This document shows positions 24,950 to 35,941 of a stretch of 64,000 nucleotides of DNA, piece by piece (position 1 is the first letter of the stretch; each line of letters opens with the position of its first letter). Under the pieces are notes generated by a model. That model was not told the DNA's origin, did not search any database, and saw nothing but the letters and a program-made list of their open reading frames with translations. The DNA lies in NCBI RefSeq assembly GCF_903645325.1, contig NZ_CAHJXQ010000012.1, positions 1 to 64,000 on the forward strand, in the 5' to 3' direction. A program made the position numbers and the translations under genes. Origin of the DNA: Microbacterium tenebrionis. GTDB lineage: Bacteria; Actinomycetota; Actinomycetes; Actinomycetales; Microbacteriaceae.

Positions 24950-26496
24950 CGCTCGGCTCCCTTCGAGAACATCTTGAGCATTCGGCGGGTGACCGCGAAC
25001 CCTCCGAAGATGTTGATGGATGCCACGAGCACGGCGATCGCGGACAGGATCTGCACCACCACGCTCGGCGTCGTGATCTGCACGATCGCACCGACGACGA
25101 TGATGCCGCTGATGGCGTTCGTGACGCTCATGAGCGGAGTGTGCAGCGCATGCGAGACCTTGCCGATCACGTAGAAGCCGACGACGACCGACAGCATGAG
25201 CACGGTGAAGTGCTGCGGCAGCGGCGCGGGCGCGAACGCGTTCACGAGGAACAGCCCGGCGATGCCGGCGGCGACGAGGCCGACCTTCGCACCGGCCGAC
25301 AGGCCCTTCTGCTGCTCGGCAACAGCGGGCGCGGCATCCGCGGCCTTGGCGACGGGCGCCGCCGAGACATGAACCGGAGGCGGCGGCCACGTCTCCTCGC
25401 CGTCGCGCACGACGGTGACAGCTCGCTGCACGACATCTTCGAAGTCGAGGACGAGCCGGCCGTCCTTCTCGGGCGTGAGCAGCTTCAGCAGGTTGACGAG
25501 GTTCGTGCCGTACAGCTGCGATGCCTGGGTGGGCAGCCGCCCGGCAAGGTCGGTGTACCCGAGGATGATCACGCCGTTCTCGGTGACGACCCGCTCGCGG
25601 GCGACAGAGCCCTCGACGTTGCCGCCCGTCCCGGCGGCCATGTCGACGATGACGCTGCCCGAGCGCATGCTCGCCACGTCGGCCGCCGTGATCAGCCGCG
25701 GTGCGGCCCGGCCCGGAATCTGCGCGGTCGTGATGATGATGTCGACGTCGGCGGCCTGTTCGCTGTACAGCTCGGCCGCGCGGCGGTCGTAGGCCTCACT
25801 GGTGGCCTTGGCGTAGCCGTCGCTCGAGACCTCCTTCTGCTCGTCGGGGACGATGACCTCGAGGTACTCGCCGCCGATCGACTTCACCTGGTCGGCGACC
25901 TCCGGTCGCGGGTCCGTCGCGCGGACGATCGCGCCGAGGCTGGATGCCGCTCCGATCGCCGCCAGCCCCGCGACACCGGCGCCCGCGACGAGAACCTTGG
26001 CAGGAGGCACCTTGCCGGCCGCCGTGACCTGTCCGGTGAAGAATCGGCCGAACTCATGCGCGGCCTCGACGACAGCGCGGTACCCGGCGATGTTCGCCAT
26101 CGAGCTCAGCACATCCATCGACTGCGCACGCGAGATGCGCGGCACGGCATCCAGAGCAAGCGCCGTGATGCCGCGCGTGGCGAGCGCCTGCCGCAGCTCA
26201 GGACGCAGGTTCGGGCTGAGCTGCGCGATGAGCGTGGCGCCGTCCGCGATCCTCGCGATCTCGGCATCCGTCGGGGCGTTCACCTTGAGCAGGATCGGCG
26301 CCGCCCACGCCTCATCCGCGGTGACGATCGCCGCACCCGCAGCCGCGTAGGCGTCGTCCGGATAGGCGGATGCCGCACCCGCTCCGGTCTCGACGGCGAC
26401 CTCGTACCCGAGCCCTCGCAGTGCGCCGACGGTCTGGGGAGTCGCGGCGACCCGCGTCTCACCCGGTTGCTCACGCACGATGCCGATACGCGTCAT
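24946..26496 (-). CDS. pntA: NAD(P) transhydrogenase subunit alpha
   Basis: This 516-residue protein combines the NAD-binding domain ([18 protein letters not shown] at the N-terminus, [17 protein letters not shown] near 168-184) with a linker and four C-terminal membrane helices (about 405-495). It is therefore a fused PntAA-PntAB. ATG 26496 was chosen because AGGAG lies about 8 nt upstream and the conserved MTRIGIVRE begins there. An earlier in-frame codon adds 18 unlikely residues. Such enzymes supply NADPH, which the nearby PaaE and reductases could use. Confidence 0.92.
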   Translation of the reverse strand: MTRIGIVREQPGETRVAATPQTVGALRGLGYEVAVETGAGAASAYPDDAYAAAGAAIVTADEAWAAPILLKVNAPTDAEIARIADGATLIAQLSPNLRPELRQALATRGITALALDAVPRISRAQSMDVLSSMANIAGYRAVVEAAHEFGRFFTGQVTAAGKVPPAKVLVAGAGVAGLAAIGAASSLGAIVRATDPRPEVADQVKSIGGEYLEVIVPDEQKEVSSDGYAKATSEAYDRRAAELYSEQAADVDIIITTAQIPGRAAPRLITAADVASMRSGSVIVDMAAGTGGNVEGSVARERVVTENGVIILGYTDLAGRLPTQASQLYGTNLVNLLKLLTPEKDGRLVLDFEDVVQRAVTVVRDGEETWPPPPVHVSAAPVAKAADAAPAVAEQQKGLSAGAKVGLVAAGIAGLFLVNAFAPAPLPQHFTVLMLSVVVGFYVIGKVSHALHTPLMSVTNAISGIIVVGAIVQITTPSVVVQILSAIAVLVASINIFGGFAVTRRMLKMFSKGAER

Positions 26497-26645
26497 CCAC
26501 TGCTCCTGTCTCTCGTCGATGGGGCAGACCTCACGGTCGGCCGTCGACACGGATGAGACGAGACTCTATCGACGCGTGCTGGTGCGCAAGAGATTGTTTC
26601 CCCTGTGCGATCCGGAAAGTTCTGGAGTTCTTGCCGGATGGGAAA

Positions 26646-26729
26646 CGCCGAGGCCCCTCCTGATCGTCTGCGCCCCTCCTGATTCGCGTGTTTCAGGAGG
26701 GGCGTCGACGACCAGAGGGGGCCTCGGCG
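26646..26729. terminator. Two-level hairpin downstream of clpB
   Basis: An inner perfect 12-bp stem (26671-26682 with 26693-26704, 10-nt loop) is enclosed by an outer 12-bp stem (CGCCGAGGCCCC 26646-26657 with GGGGCCTCGGCG 26718-26729). It lies 14 bp after the clpB stop on the minus strand and upstream of pntA, so it should end clpB transcripts. It contains two TCCTGAT boxes 19 bp apart, as in the repeats at 8984 and 59657. Confidence 0.7.
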
Positions 26730-26742
26730 CAGGTTGGAGGAT

Positions 26743-28890
<2,148 letters not shown>

Positions 28891-28912
28891 CTGCGCCCTC
28901 CCAGACGTGATC

Positions 28913-28941
28913 CTTATAAAGTTGAGCGTTGTTGACTCAAG
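28913..28941 (-). promoter_or_regulatory. HAIR operator and promoter of clpB, overlapping the coaBC stop
   Basis: GTTGAGC (28921-28927), 7 nt, then ACTCAAG (28935-28941) matches the HspR-associated inverted repeat CTTGAGT-N7-ACTCAAG. On the minus strand a TTGAGT -35 box within it is followed after 16 nt by a TATAAG -10 box (28913-28918), which overlaps the TAA stop of coaBC. HspR binding is inferred. Confidence 0.8.
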
Positions 28942-30131
28942 TTTAACACAGCGTCCCAGATCAGGGAAGCGACATCGCGTTTGGATCCCGACCCTTCCGC
29001 GACGATCGAACCGCCGTCCCCGACGACCTCGACCGCGTTGTGGGCGTTCTCGAAACCGTGCTCGGCGTCGGCACGGTTGACGACCAGCAGGTCGACGCCC
29101 TTGCGGTCGCGCTTGCGCCGGGCACGCTCGCGGCGCGCATCCGGATCGGCCAGGGTCTCGGCTGCGAACGCGACGACGATCTGGTCGGGGCGGCGTGCGG
29201 CGGCGAGGCCCGCGACGACGTCCTCGTTCTCGACGAGGTCGATGCGGTCGAGAACTCCGTCCTCTTTGGTCAGCTTCTGATCCGACACGGCGGCCGGTCG
29301 GTAGTCGGCGACGGCGGCGGCCATGATGACGACATCGGCGGATGCTGCGGCATCCCGCATCGCCTCGGCGAGCTCCGCGGCCGTGCCGACCGGCCGGACC
29401 TCGACCTGCGGATGCCGCGCGACGACGAGCACGTCGGCGGAGATGTTCGCGGCGACGAGCACGACCTGCGCTCCGCGAGCCGCCGCCTCTGCCGCGAGCG
29501 CGGCACCCTGCCGGCCACTGGAGCGGTTGCCGAGGAAGCGCACCGGGTCGATCGGCTCGCGGGTGCCGCCGGCCGAGACGACGACCGTCCGGCCGGTGAG
29601 GTCCTGCGGCGCGAGGAGGGCGAGGGCGTGCTCGAAGATCTCCTCGGGTTCGAGCATCCGCCCCGGCCCCGAGTCGCCGCCGGTGAGCTCGCCGTCCGCG
29701 GGTCCGAGGATGTGGACCCCGCGATCGCGCAGCGTGGCGATGTTCGCCTGCGTGGACGGGTGCCGCCACATCTCGGTGTGCATGGCCGGGGCGATCGTCA
29801 CCCGAGCGGTCGTTGCGAGCAGGGTCGTGCCCAGGAGGTCGTCGGCGAGGCCCGCGGCCATCTTGGCGATCGTGTTGGCCGTGGCGGGAGCCACGATCAC
29901 GAGGTCGGCGGCCTGACCGAGAGCGACATGCCGCACGCGCTCGACGTCGTCGTGGACACTGGTGGTGACGGTGTTGCGGCTGATCGCCTCCCAGGTCGGA
30001 AGCCCGACGAAGCGCAGAGCGTCCTCGGTGGGAATGACCGTCACCTCGTGCCCCGCCTTGATCAGCAGCCGCACGAGCTGCACCGTCTTGTACGCGGCGA
30101 TGCCGCCCGTGACTCCGACGACGATGTTCAT
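28914..30131 (-). CDS. coaBC: Bifunctional phosphopantothenoylcysteine decarboxylase/synthetase
   Basis: This 405-residue enzyme performs two steps of coenzyme A synthesis. The N-terminal CoaC flavoprotein domain begins [12 protein letters not shown] and contains APAMHTEMW. The His in this motif replaces the Asn seen in E. coli, as I recall for other Actinobacteria. The C-terminal CoaB domain shows [28 protein letters not shown] and the FAAET loop. The length is normal. The last codons carry the clpB HAIR promoter, so its end is under double constraint. Confidence 0.93.
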   Translation of the reverse strand: MNIVVGVTGGIAAYKTVQLVRLLIKAGHEVTVIPTEDALRFVGLPTWEAISRNTVTTSVHDDVERVRHVALGQAADLVIVAPATANTIAKMAAGLADDLLGTTLLATTARVTIAPAMHTEMWRHPSTQANIATLRDRGVHILGPADGELTGGDSGPGRMLEPEEIFEHALALLAPQDLTGRTVVVSAGGTREPIDPVRFLGNRSSGRQGAALAAEAAARGAQVVLVAANISADVLVVARHPQVEVRPVGTAAELAEAMRDAAASADVVIMAAAVADYRPAAVSDQKLTKEDGVLDRIDLVENEDVVAGLAAARRPDQIVVAFAAETLADPDARRERARRKRDRKGVDLLVVNRADAEHGFENAHNAVEVVGDGGSIVAEGSGSKRDVASLIWDAVLNLSQQRSTL

Positions 30132-30163
30132 GGCTTCGATTCTGCCCTCCTGTCGACCCTCAA

Positions 30164-30212
30164 GTAACGCAAATGACCGCATCCGCAGTTCGGATAGGGC
30201 CATTTGCGTTAC
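30164..30212. promoter_or_regulatory. 12-bp inverted repeat between coaBC and the NRDE gene
   Basis: GTAACGCAAATG (30164-30175) and CATTTGCGTTAC (30201-30212) are perfect inverted repeats 25 bp apart, with a small TCCG/CGGA dyad between them. It lies in the divergent promoter region, 33 bp before the coaBC start and 13 bp before the other gene's -10 box. It may be an operator for an unlinked regulator or a small palindromic repeat. Confidence 0.5.
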
Positions 30213-30224
30213 CTGAACGGTGAG

Positions 30225-30230
30225 TAGGCT
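30225..30230 (+). promoter_or_regulatory. Leaderless-type -10 box for the NRDE gene
   Basis: TAGGCT ends 7 nt before a GTG at 30238, with no Shine-Dalgarno sequence. It supports this GTG as the start, which puts Cys at position 2. Confidence 0.5.
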
Positions 30231-30237
30231 GAACTGC

Positions 30238-30930
30238 GTGTGCACGGTCGTGATCGATGTCGCCGAACCCGGCGGCTCCCGTCTGCTCGCCGTGCGGGAC
30301 GAGGACCCGGAGCGCGAATGGGACTCGCTCGGCCCGTGGTGGCCGCAGCAGTATCCCGGCGTCATCGGCATCCGTGATCGTCGAGCCGGCGGCGCATGGC
30401 TCGCGATCGACCGGGACGCCCATCGGCTGGCCGTCCTGCTCAATCGCGCCGACGTGCTCGATCTGCCGGAGGGCGGGGTGCGCAGCCGCGGCAGTCTCGC
30501 TCTGGAATCCGTGGCCGGCCGCTCGCCCGAGGCACCGCTGCCGATGCACGGATTCAACCTGCTCGAGGTCGGGCCGGATGCCGCGCGCGTGCTGTCGTGG
30601 GATGGGCAGACCCTCACCGAGACTCCCGTGCCTACCGGCGTGCACATGATCGCGCATGACGAGCTCGACGACCCAGCCACCGCCCGGATCGCCCGGTGGC
30701 TGCCCGAGTTCCGTCAGCGCCCCGCCCGCACCGACGGGTGGCAGGAGCGCTGGACCGCCCTGCTGGCGGCATCCGCCGAACTCGACCCCACCGACGACGC
30801 CGCGATCATCCGCGACAACCGCCCCCACGGCTACCCGACGCAGTCGCTCCTGTACTGCGTCGCCGACATCGGACACCATGGCGTCGAGATCGAGGAGTCG
30901 AACCTCACCGCGCCCGGCCACTGGGGCTGA
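30238..30930 (+). CDS. NRDE (TANGO2-like) family protein
   Basis: This 230-residue protein starts MCTVVIDVAEP. The Met-Cys-Thr opening is the hallmark of the NRDE/TANGO2 family, in which the N-terminal Cys is thought to resemble an Ntn-hydrolase nucleophile. Further family features are the AVRDEDPEREWD segment, which includes a variant of the NRDE motif, and the HGFNLLEV motif near residue 105. The biochemical function is unsettled. The GTG start is supported by a leaderless promoter and by this N-terminal motif. It is divergent from coaBC. Confidence 0.85.
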   Translation: MCTVVIDVAEPGGSRLLAVRDEDPEREWDSLGPWWPQQYPGVIGIRDRRAGGAWLAIDRDAHRLAVLLNRADVLDLPEGGVRSRGSLALESVAGRSPEAPLPMHGFNLLEVGPDAARVLSWDGQTLTETPVPTGVHMIAHDELDDPATARIARWLPEFRQRPARTDGWQERWTALLAASAELDPTDDAAIIRDNRPHGYPTQSLLYCVADIGHHGVEIEESNLTAPGHWG

Positions 30931-30998
30931 AGCCGAGCACGGTCGCGCAGGGCAGTCCTGCCCGCTCCCGCACCTACCGCAGGGCACACGCCCGCGGA

Positions 30999-31004
30999 TA
31001 GGCT
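30999..31004 (+). promoter_or_regulatory. Leaderless-type -10 box
   Basis: TAGGCT ends 7 nt before the ATG at 31012, without a ribosome-binding site. Confidence 0.5.
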
Positions 31005-31011
31005 CGGCCCC

Positions 31012-31515
31012 ATGAGCGATCCCCAGCAGCCGCAGGTTCCGCCGTACGTTCCGCAGATGCAGCAGCAGAGCTTCCCCGATCAGCCGCACCACCCGGCGCA
31101 GCCGCCGTCCGCGCAGCACGCCGCGCCACGGCAACCCGCAACAGGGTACGTGCTGAACGGACAGAGCATGCAGAGCGCCCCATCGGGTGCGAACGCGAAC
31201 CCCGCGGGGCGCACCGGCCTCATCCTCGGCTTCGTCGCGCTGGCGATCTCGCTGGTCACCAGCATCCTGGTGCAGGTGCTCATCCGGACGGCCGACTACA
31301 GCATGTTCGGCGCCTACAGCATCGCGAACGGGATCGGGTCCCTGCTCGCGCTCGGTGCGGCGGTGGCCGCGCTGATCCTCGGGCTCATCGGGATCCGCCG
31401 CGTCGATGCCCCGCACGCCGCCGCGGGGATCGCCGTCGGGATCGGCATCGCCCAGATCATCAGCATCCTGTTCGGCTGGCTCTCGACCGTCGTCGGGTCG
31501 TTCCTCTACTTCTGA
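31012..31515 (+). CDS. Small membrane protein with Pro/Gln-rich N-terminus (DUF4190-like)
   Basis: The 167-residue protein has a disordered N-terminal region (residues 1-62) rich in Pro and Gln. Three hydrophobic helices follow, at about 66-88, 102-128 and 134-160, with LILGLIGIRRVD between the last two. This layout resembles DUF4190 proteins of Actinobacteria, whose function is unknown. Just around the stop codon a 16-bp segment ending CTACTTCTGAGAG is tandemly duplicated (31503-31518 and 31519-31534), so the stop codon itself is repeated. Confidence 0.75.
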   Translation: MSDPQQPQVPPYVPQMQQQSFPDQPHHPAQPPSAQHAAPRQPATGYVLNGQSMQSAPSGANANPAGRTGLILGFVALAISLVTSILVQVLIRTADYSMFGAYSIANGIGSLLALGAAVAALILGLIGIRRVDAPHAAAGIAVGIGIAQIISILFGWLSTVVGSFLYF

Positions 31516-31575
31516 GAGTCTCTACTTCTGAGAGCCGGCTGACCCGGCACCGCCGGCATCAGCCCATCCTCGACG

Positions 31576-32718
31576 TCAGCGCTCCCAGATCCATCGGCGC
31601 CGCCGGCGGCGCACGAGAACCGGCTCGGGTTCGGGCGGAGGCGGCACGGCCGTCCGGTCGCCGCTCACCCACCGCAGCCACAGCGCATCGGGGTTGCCTT
31701 CGAGCACGAGGGCGCGGACGAGGAGCGTCAGCGGGATCGAGAGGATGGCCCCGAGCGGACCGATCACGAAGGTCCAGAAGATCACCGAGAAGAAGCTCAG
31801 CGTGAGGCTCAGGTCCACGGCGTCGCTGACGAACTTCGGCTGCACCAGCACCTGCAGCACCACGTTGGCGACGCAGTACACGGCGATCACGCCGAGCAGG
31901 AGCGGCCAGTCGCCGACCGCATAGGCGAGGATCGCCGGCGGGACGAGCCCGAGGAGGAACCCGATGTTCGGGATGAAGTTCGTCACGAACGCGAGGATCG
32001 CCCACACGATCGGGGCGGGGACGCCCATCCACCACAGCGCCAGCCCGTCGATGATCGCCACGATCGCTCCGAACGCGGCGTTGACGACGTAGTAGCGCCG
32101 GATGCCGCGGTTGAGGACGGTGATCCGGCCGATCACGTGGCTCCGCGTCGCGCCGAAGACCGCGGGCGCGTGGCGGTAGCGGGCGGCGTCCACCGCCATG
32201 AAGATGATGTACGCGAACACGAAGAACAGGGCTGTCGCCACGGCGATCACGGTACCGCCGACGCTCTGCCCCACCCGCAGAAGGTTGGCGGGGGCGAGCA
32301 GCGAGGTGACGGCATCCGTCGCCTCCTGCCCGAACCCGACGTCGTCGAGCCAGGTGACGAAGACGTCGAGCTGGCGGGCGACCTGCCCGTCAGAGGTGAG
32401 ATCGACGACCAGTCGGGCGAACTGATTGCCCGCGAACCAGAGCAGCGCGCCCATCGCCAGCAGGATCACGTAGGCCAGCGCGATCACGACCGTCGACCCC
32501 AGCCACGACGGCATCCCCCGGCGCATCAGCGGCATCCGCACGGGCTCGCAGATCACGACGATCACGATCGCCAGCGCGATCGGCCCGACGACCTCGCGCG
32601 CGAAGGAGAGCCCGGCGATCACGATCACCGCCGCCGCGAGCGTCAGGAGCACGCGCAGACTCGAGGAGAGTCCGCGGTCGGAGGACGGCTCGGGGCGGAC
32701 CTGCGAGTCGGAGCTCAT
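31576..32718 (-). CDS. AI-2E family transporter
   Basis: This 380-residue membrane protein of the AI-2E transporter family (PF01594) has about eight helices arranged in the usual pattern. The conserved VTNFIPNIGFLLGLVPPAILAY segment lies near residues 254-275. Members export small molecules or exchange ions. The actual substrate here is unknown. The basic C-terminal tail (RRRRRRW) is cytoplasmic. It starts at an ATG overlapping the stop of the glycosyltransferase gene by 4 nt, so the two are co-translated. Confidence 0.87.
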   Translation of the reverse strand: MSSDSQVRPEPSSDRGLSSSLRVLLTLAAAVIVIAGLSFAREVVGPIALAIVIVVICEPVRMPLMRRGMPSWLGSTVVIALAYVILLAMGALLWFAGNQFARLVVDLTSDGQVARQLDVFVTWLDDVGFGQEATDAVTSLLAPANLLRVGQSVGGTVIAVATALFFVFAYIIFMAVDAARYRHAPAVFGATRSHVIGRITVLNRGIRRYYVVNAAFGAIVAIIDGLALWWMGVPAPIVWAILAFVTNFIPNIGFLLGLVPPAILAYAVGDWPLLLGVIAVYCVANVVLQVLVQPKFVSDAVDLSLTLSFFSVIFWTFVIGPLGAILSIPLTLLVRALVLEGNPDALWLRWVSGDRTAVPPPPEPEPVLVRRRRRRWIWER

Positions 32719-33914
32719 CGGCTCAGCGTATCGTCGGCGGCCAGCACGCGTTCGTAGATCTCGATCATCGCGGCGGTCCGCGACGACTGCCGGAAGGCCG
32801 CGGCGACCTCGCGGTCGGGAATCGGTGCGGTGCCGGAGCGGATGTCGGAGGCTGCGCGGTTCAGCGTGTCGGCGAGCGCGGCCACCGACGCGTCGGGCAC
32901 CGACCACAGTCCGCCGCGCAGCTCGGCGGCGATGTCGGGGTCGCTGACGACGGTGGGCGTGCCGAGAGTCGCGGCTTCGAAGGGCGTCATGCCCTGCGTC
33001 TCGAATCCGATCGAGGTCTGCACCACGGCATCCGTCGCCGCCATCCGCGCGAGCGTCTCGGCGTAGGGCAGGCGACCGGCGAAGCGGATGCCGGAATGAC
33101 CGCGGGCGATGCGCTGCGCGGCGCGCAGTTGACCGCCGCCGCCGATGACCTCGATCTCGGCATCCACTCGCGACTCGACGACCGCCTCGAGGAACGGCAG
33201 GAGGCGCTTCTCCGGGCTCATGCGCCCGAGCCATACGAAGCGGGGGCGACCCGGGGCGCGACCCTCGGGCACGGCGGCGAGCACCTCGGTGCGCAGATCG
33301 TCGTCGATCCCGTTCCAGACGACATCGACCCGCGGGAACACCTCGTGCTGCTCGAGGCGACGCGCGAAATGCCCCGACGGGGCGGTGACGGCGCTCGATT
33401 CCTGGGCGATGCCGCGCAGGAACGCCCAGCCGTCCCGTCCCGTGACGGGCGTCCCGATGCCGCGCATGGTCCGCCGCCGCCAGAGGTTGAGCACCGCGAG
33501 CACCTGGCGGTGCAGCGGCGTGACCGCGGCCATGCCGACGTCGACTCGGTTGTGCATGGTGTGGACGACGGGGATGCCGTGACGATGCGCGAATCGGTGG
33601 CCGATGAACGCGCCCCAGAAGTCGGCCTGCACGTGCACGAGGTCGACGGGCGGCCGCGACGCCAGCGCACGACCGAGGAAGCGGTCGGTGCGGCGGCCCG
33701 GCCACGACATCGAGTACTCGCGGTCGCCGGTGATCGGGACGGAGGGCAGGTCGACGTAATCGTGGTCGGACGGACGGCCTGTGCCGTGCATCCGGGGGGC
33801 CACCGCGGTCACGGTGTGGCCGGCGCGCTCGAGGTACTGCTTCTGCAGCCGCATCGACACCTGCGCGCCGCCGAGGGATGCGAGGTGCTGATCGCCGAAG
33901 AAGACGATGTGCAT
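32715..33914 (-). CDS. GT4-family glycosyltransferase
   Basis: The 399-residue protein has a GT-B fold: an N-terminal acceptor domain (FFGDQHLASLGGAQVSMR at the start) and a C-terminal nucleotide-sugar domain with VWLGRMSPEKRL and FETQGMTPFEAATLG, the E-x7-E-like motif of GT4. It probably transfers a hexose to a lipid or envelope glycan at the cytoplasmic face. It lies 4 bp after a second GT4 gene and overlaps the AI-2E gene. The three-gene operon suggests synthesis and handling of a glycolipid or exopolymer. Donor and acceptor are unknown. Confidence 0.87.
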   Translation of the reverse strand: MHIVFFGDQHLASLGGAQVSMRLQKQYLERAGHTVTAVAPRMHGTGRPSDHDYVDLPSVPITGDREYSMSWPGRRTDRFLGRALASRPPVDLVHVQADFWGAFIGHRFAHRHGIPVVHTMHNRVDVGMAAVTPLHRQVLAVLNLWRRRTMRGIGTPVTGRDGWAFLRGIAQESSAVTAPSGHFARRLEQHEVFPRVDVVWNGIDDDLRTEVLAAVPEGRAPGRPRFVWLGRMSPEKRLLPFLEAVVESRVDAEIEVIGGGGQLRAAQRIARGHSGIRFAGRLPYAETLARMAATDAVVQTSIGFETQGMTPFEAATLGTPTVVSDPDIAAELRGGLWSVPDASVAALADTLNRAASDIRSGTAPIPDREVAAAFRQSSRTAAMIEIYERVLAADDTLSR

Positions 33915-33918
33915 GCGG

Positions 33919-35100
33919 CTACTTCGGCAGCGGCTGGTCGCGGTACAGCGCCTCGAACGTGTCGAGGGTGCGGTTGATGTCGTGCACGATCACGCCGTCG
34001 AGGGATACCTGCTGCATCCGCTCGTACTCCGCGGGCTCGGCCGTGAACACATCGGTCAGCCGCGCGGCGAGCTCGTCAGCGTTGCCCGGTTCGAACAGGT
34101 ACCCGTTCTCACCGTGGTGGACCAGGTGCGGCAGGGCGACGGCGTCGGCGGCGACGATCGGGAGACCGGATGCCATCGCCTCCATGGTCGCGATGGACTG
34201 CAGCTCGGCGATCGAGGCGATCACGAACAGGCTCGCGCGGGTGAGGAGCGCGCGCAGCTGCTCGTCGGTGGTGCGACCGTGGAAGGTTACGCGATCCGCG
34301 AGACCGAGTTCGCCGGTGAGACGCTCGAGGCTCTTGCGCTGATCGCCGCCGCCGACGATGTCGAAGCTGACGTCGAGAGCCGGATCGAGCTTGGTCATGG
34401 CATCGAGGATGACCTCGACCTGCTTCTCGGCGGTGAGGCGCCCCACGAAGACCATCCGGTTCTTCTCGCGGGGTCCCTTGACCGCGGTGTACTGGGTGCG
34501 GTCGATGCCGCAGCTGACCGGGATGACGTCCTTCACCTCGACCGTGCGCTCGAGGAAGTCGGCGGCGCGGCGGGTCGGCGTCGTGATCGCACGGGTCAGG
34601 TCGAACGTGCGCTTCGCGTCAGCCCAGGCGAGCTTCAGCACGATGTCGTCGATGAACTTCGGCATCGTGGTGTGATCGAGGATGTTCTCGGCCATCACGT
34701 GGTTGGTGGCGATGACCGGGATGCCGCGCTGGTGCGCGATGCGCGACAGGCCGCGGCCGATCACGATGTGCGACTGGATGTGCACGACGTCGGGCTTCAC
34801 ACGGTCGAGCACCTTGCGGGCGTAGTGCTTGGAGCGCCACGGCCACACGAAGCGCAGCCAGTCGTGCGGAGCCCAGCGCACGGACGGCAGGCGGTGCAGC
34901 GTCATCGGCTCGCCCTCGATGACCTCGGTCGCAGGGGCCGTGCGACGGTACTTCTGGTTCGGGGCGACGACGTGCACGTCGTGCCCTCGTTGCACGAGGC
35001 CGGCAGCCAGGCGCTCAGCGAACCGTGCGGCCCCGTTGATGTCGGGAGCGAAGGTGTCGCAGCCGATGAGGATCTTCAGCGGGGCGTCAGGGGAGGTCAC
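33919..35100 (-). CDS. GT4-family glycosyltransferase
   Basis: The 393-residue GT-B enzyme begins ILIGCDTFAPDINGAARFAERLA with the GxN-type nucleotide loop. Its C-terminal donor site shows MVFVGRLTAEKQVE and AELQSIATMEAMASG (E-x7-E). It resembles actinobacterial mannosyl- or glucosyltransferases that act on phosphatidylinositol or diacylglycerol, but the substrate cannot be fixed. It is the first gene of the minus-strand operon and is divergent from the gene at 35225. Confidence 0.87.
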   Translation of the reverse strand: MTSPDAPLKILIGCDTFAPDINGAARFAERLAAGLVQRGHDVHVVAPNQKYRRTAPATEVIEGEPMTLHRLPSVRWAPHDWLRFVWPWRSKHYARKVLDRVKPDVVHIQSHIVIGRGLSRIAHQRGIPVIATNHVMAENILDHTTMPKFIDDIVLKLAWADAKRTFDLTRAITTPTRRAADFLERTVEVKDVIPVSCGIDRTQYTAVKGPREKNRMVFVGRLTAEKQVEVILDAMTKLDPALDVSFDIVGGGDQRKSLERLTGELGLADRVTFHGRTTDEQLRALLTRASLFVIASIAELQSIATMEAMASGLPIVAADAVALPHLVHHGENGYLFEPGNADELAARLTDVFTAEPAEYERMQQVSLDGVIVHDINRTLDTFEALYRDQPLPK

Positions 35101-35212
35101 GAATATGCAGCCTTCGGTTACGCGGGAGCCCGGATCAGGGCGCTGGCCACTCTACCCGAGGGGTCTGAGCAGGCCCGGCTCCCCCGCCGGGCCCGCCCAC
35201 AGCCGGCGCAGG

Positions 35213-35218
35213 TACCGT
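35213..35218 (+). promoter_or_regulatory. Leaderless-type -10 box
   Basis: TACCGT ends 6 nt before the ATG at 35225, with no Shine-Dalgarno sequence. Confidence 0.5.
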
Positions 35219-35224
35219 GTGAGC

Positions 35225-35812
35225 ATGCGCCTCACCAGCTCCGCAGACCCGCAGCTCTGGATCCCCGTCACCGACTCGTTCGGCTGGAAGGGGCGACGCC
35301 ACCGCAAGGCCGCGATCAAGATGCTGATGGGCCAGGCCCTGCAGCGCGGCCAGACTCCTCTCCCCCGCGCCGCCGGCGCCGGAGCGTGGCTGATCAGCCA
35401 GTTCGCGCCCGCGATGATGAAGCGGGCGGACGGCCGTGTGCTCGTCTGGACGTGGAAGGCCGACCCCGAGCTCGTCGTGGCGATGGCGAACACGCAGGAG
35501 CTCACGAATGACGTGCGCCGAGCCCGCGCCATGATGCCGATCGAGTACGACGACACCGAGACCTTCACCACACCGCTCGGCGCCGGCGAGAAGCTCGTCA
35601 TGTCGTTCCCGACGCAGCCCGGTCAGCCGCCGTTCGCGACGTACACGTGGGATACGGGCAGCCACCTGATCACACTCACGGCCGTCGGTGGGGATCGCGA
35701 GCGGTTCGGGACCCTCATCCCCGCCCTCGACGACCTCGCGCGCAGCATCCGGATCGCCGACGACCTCACCGGCGGCGAGAGCCCCGACGTCCTGCGCCTG
35801 CCGCCCGCCTGA
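35225..35812 (+). CDS. Conserved-looking hypothetical protein
   Basis: I do not recognise the family. The 195-residue protein is mixed alpha/beta and probably soluble, with no signal peptide or membrane helix. The N-terminus has a basic stretch (WKGRRHRKAAIKMLM) and the C-terminal half has amphipathic strands (EKLVMSFPTQ, FATYTWDTGSHLITLT). The ATG at 35225 was selected because a -10 box lies 6 nt before it. Longer in-frame readings overlap the divergent glycosyltransferase gene. Confidence 0.7.
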   Translation: MRLTSSADPQLWIPVTDSFGWKGRRHRKAAIKMLMGQALQRGQTPLPRAAGAGAWLISQFAPAMMKRADGRVLVWTWKADPELVVAMANTQELTNDVRRARAMMPIEYDDTETFTTPLGAGEKLVMSFPTQPGQPPFATYTWDTGSHLITLTAVGGDRERFGTLIPALDDLARSIRIADDLTGGESPDVLRLPPA

Positions 35813-35887
35813 GGCGCGAGACGAGGTCCGTCCGCGCTGTCACCGGCCGAGCCGACCGTCGCGTTCGCCGCCCTTCGGCCCACTCCG

Positions 35888-35893
35888 TAGACT
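35888..35893 (+). promoter_or_regulatory. Leaderless-type -10 box before a 13-codon leader ORF
   Basis: TAGACT ends 6 nt before an ATG at 35900. That ATG opens a short frame and is not the start of the downstream membrane-protein gene. Confidence 0.5.
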
Positions 35894-35899
35894 CGCGGG

Positions 35900-35941
35900 A
35901 TGACGTTCCCACGCGTCGGGAAGGAGTGCGCGAGGCGGTGA
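35900..35941 (+). CDS. Possible 13-codon leaderless leader peptide
   Basis: The frame reads MTFPRVGKECARR and then stops at TGA 35939-35941. Its ATG is positioned for leaderless translation and its stop overlaps the GTG of the next gene by 4 nt (GTGA). It also contains the AAGGAG that could serve that GTG. It may couple translation of the membrane protein. No evidence of conservation is available here. Confidence 0.35.
   Translation: MTFPRVGKECARR

Noticed and set aside
22808..25174. 788-codon plus-strand frame opposite pntB
   Set aside because: The translation is Arg/Asp/Gly-rich and antisense to the well-conserved transhydrogenase, so it is a compositional shadow.
28891..29769. Upstream in-frame extension of clpB that might hold the missing Clp_N domain
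   Set aside because: The translation is an Arg/Gly-rich antisense-like reading of coaBC and does not resemble Clp_N.
31503..31534. 16-bp tandem duplication around the stop codon at 31513-31515
   Set aside because: It is real in the sequence, but it looks like a simple slippage duplication. It leaves the protein unchanged, so I gave it no separate finding.
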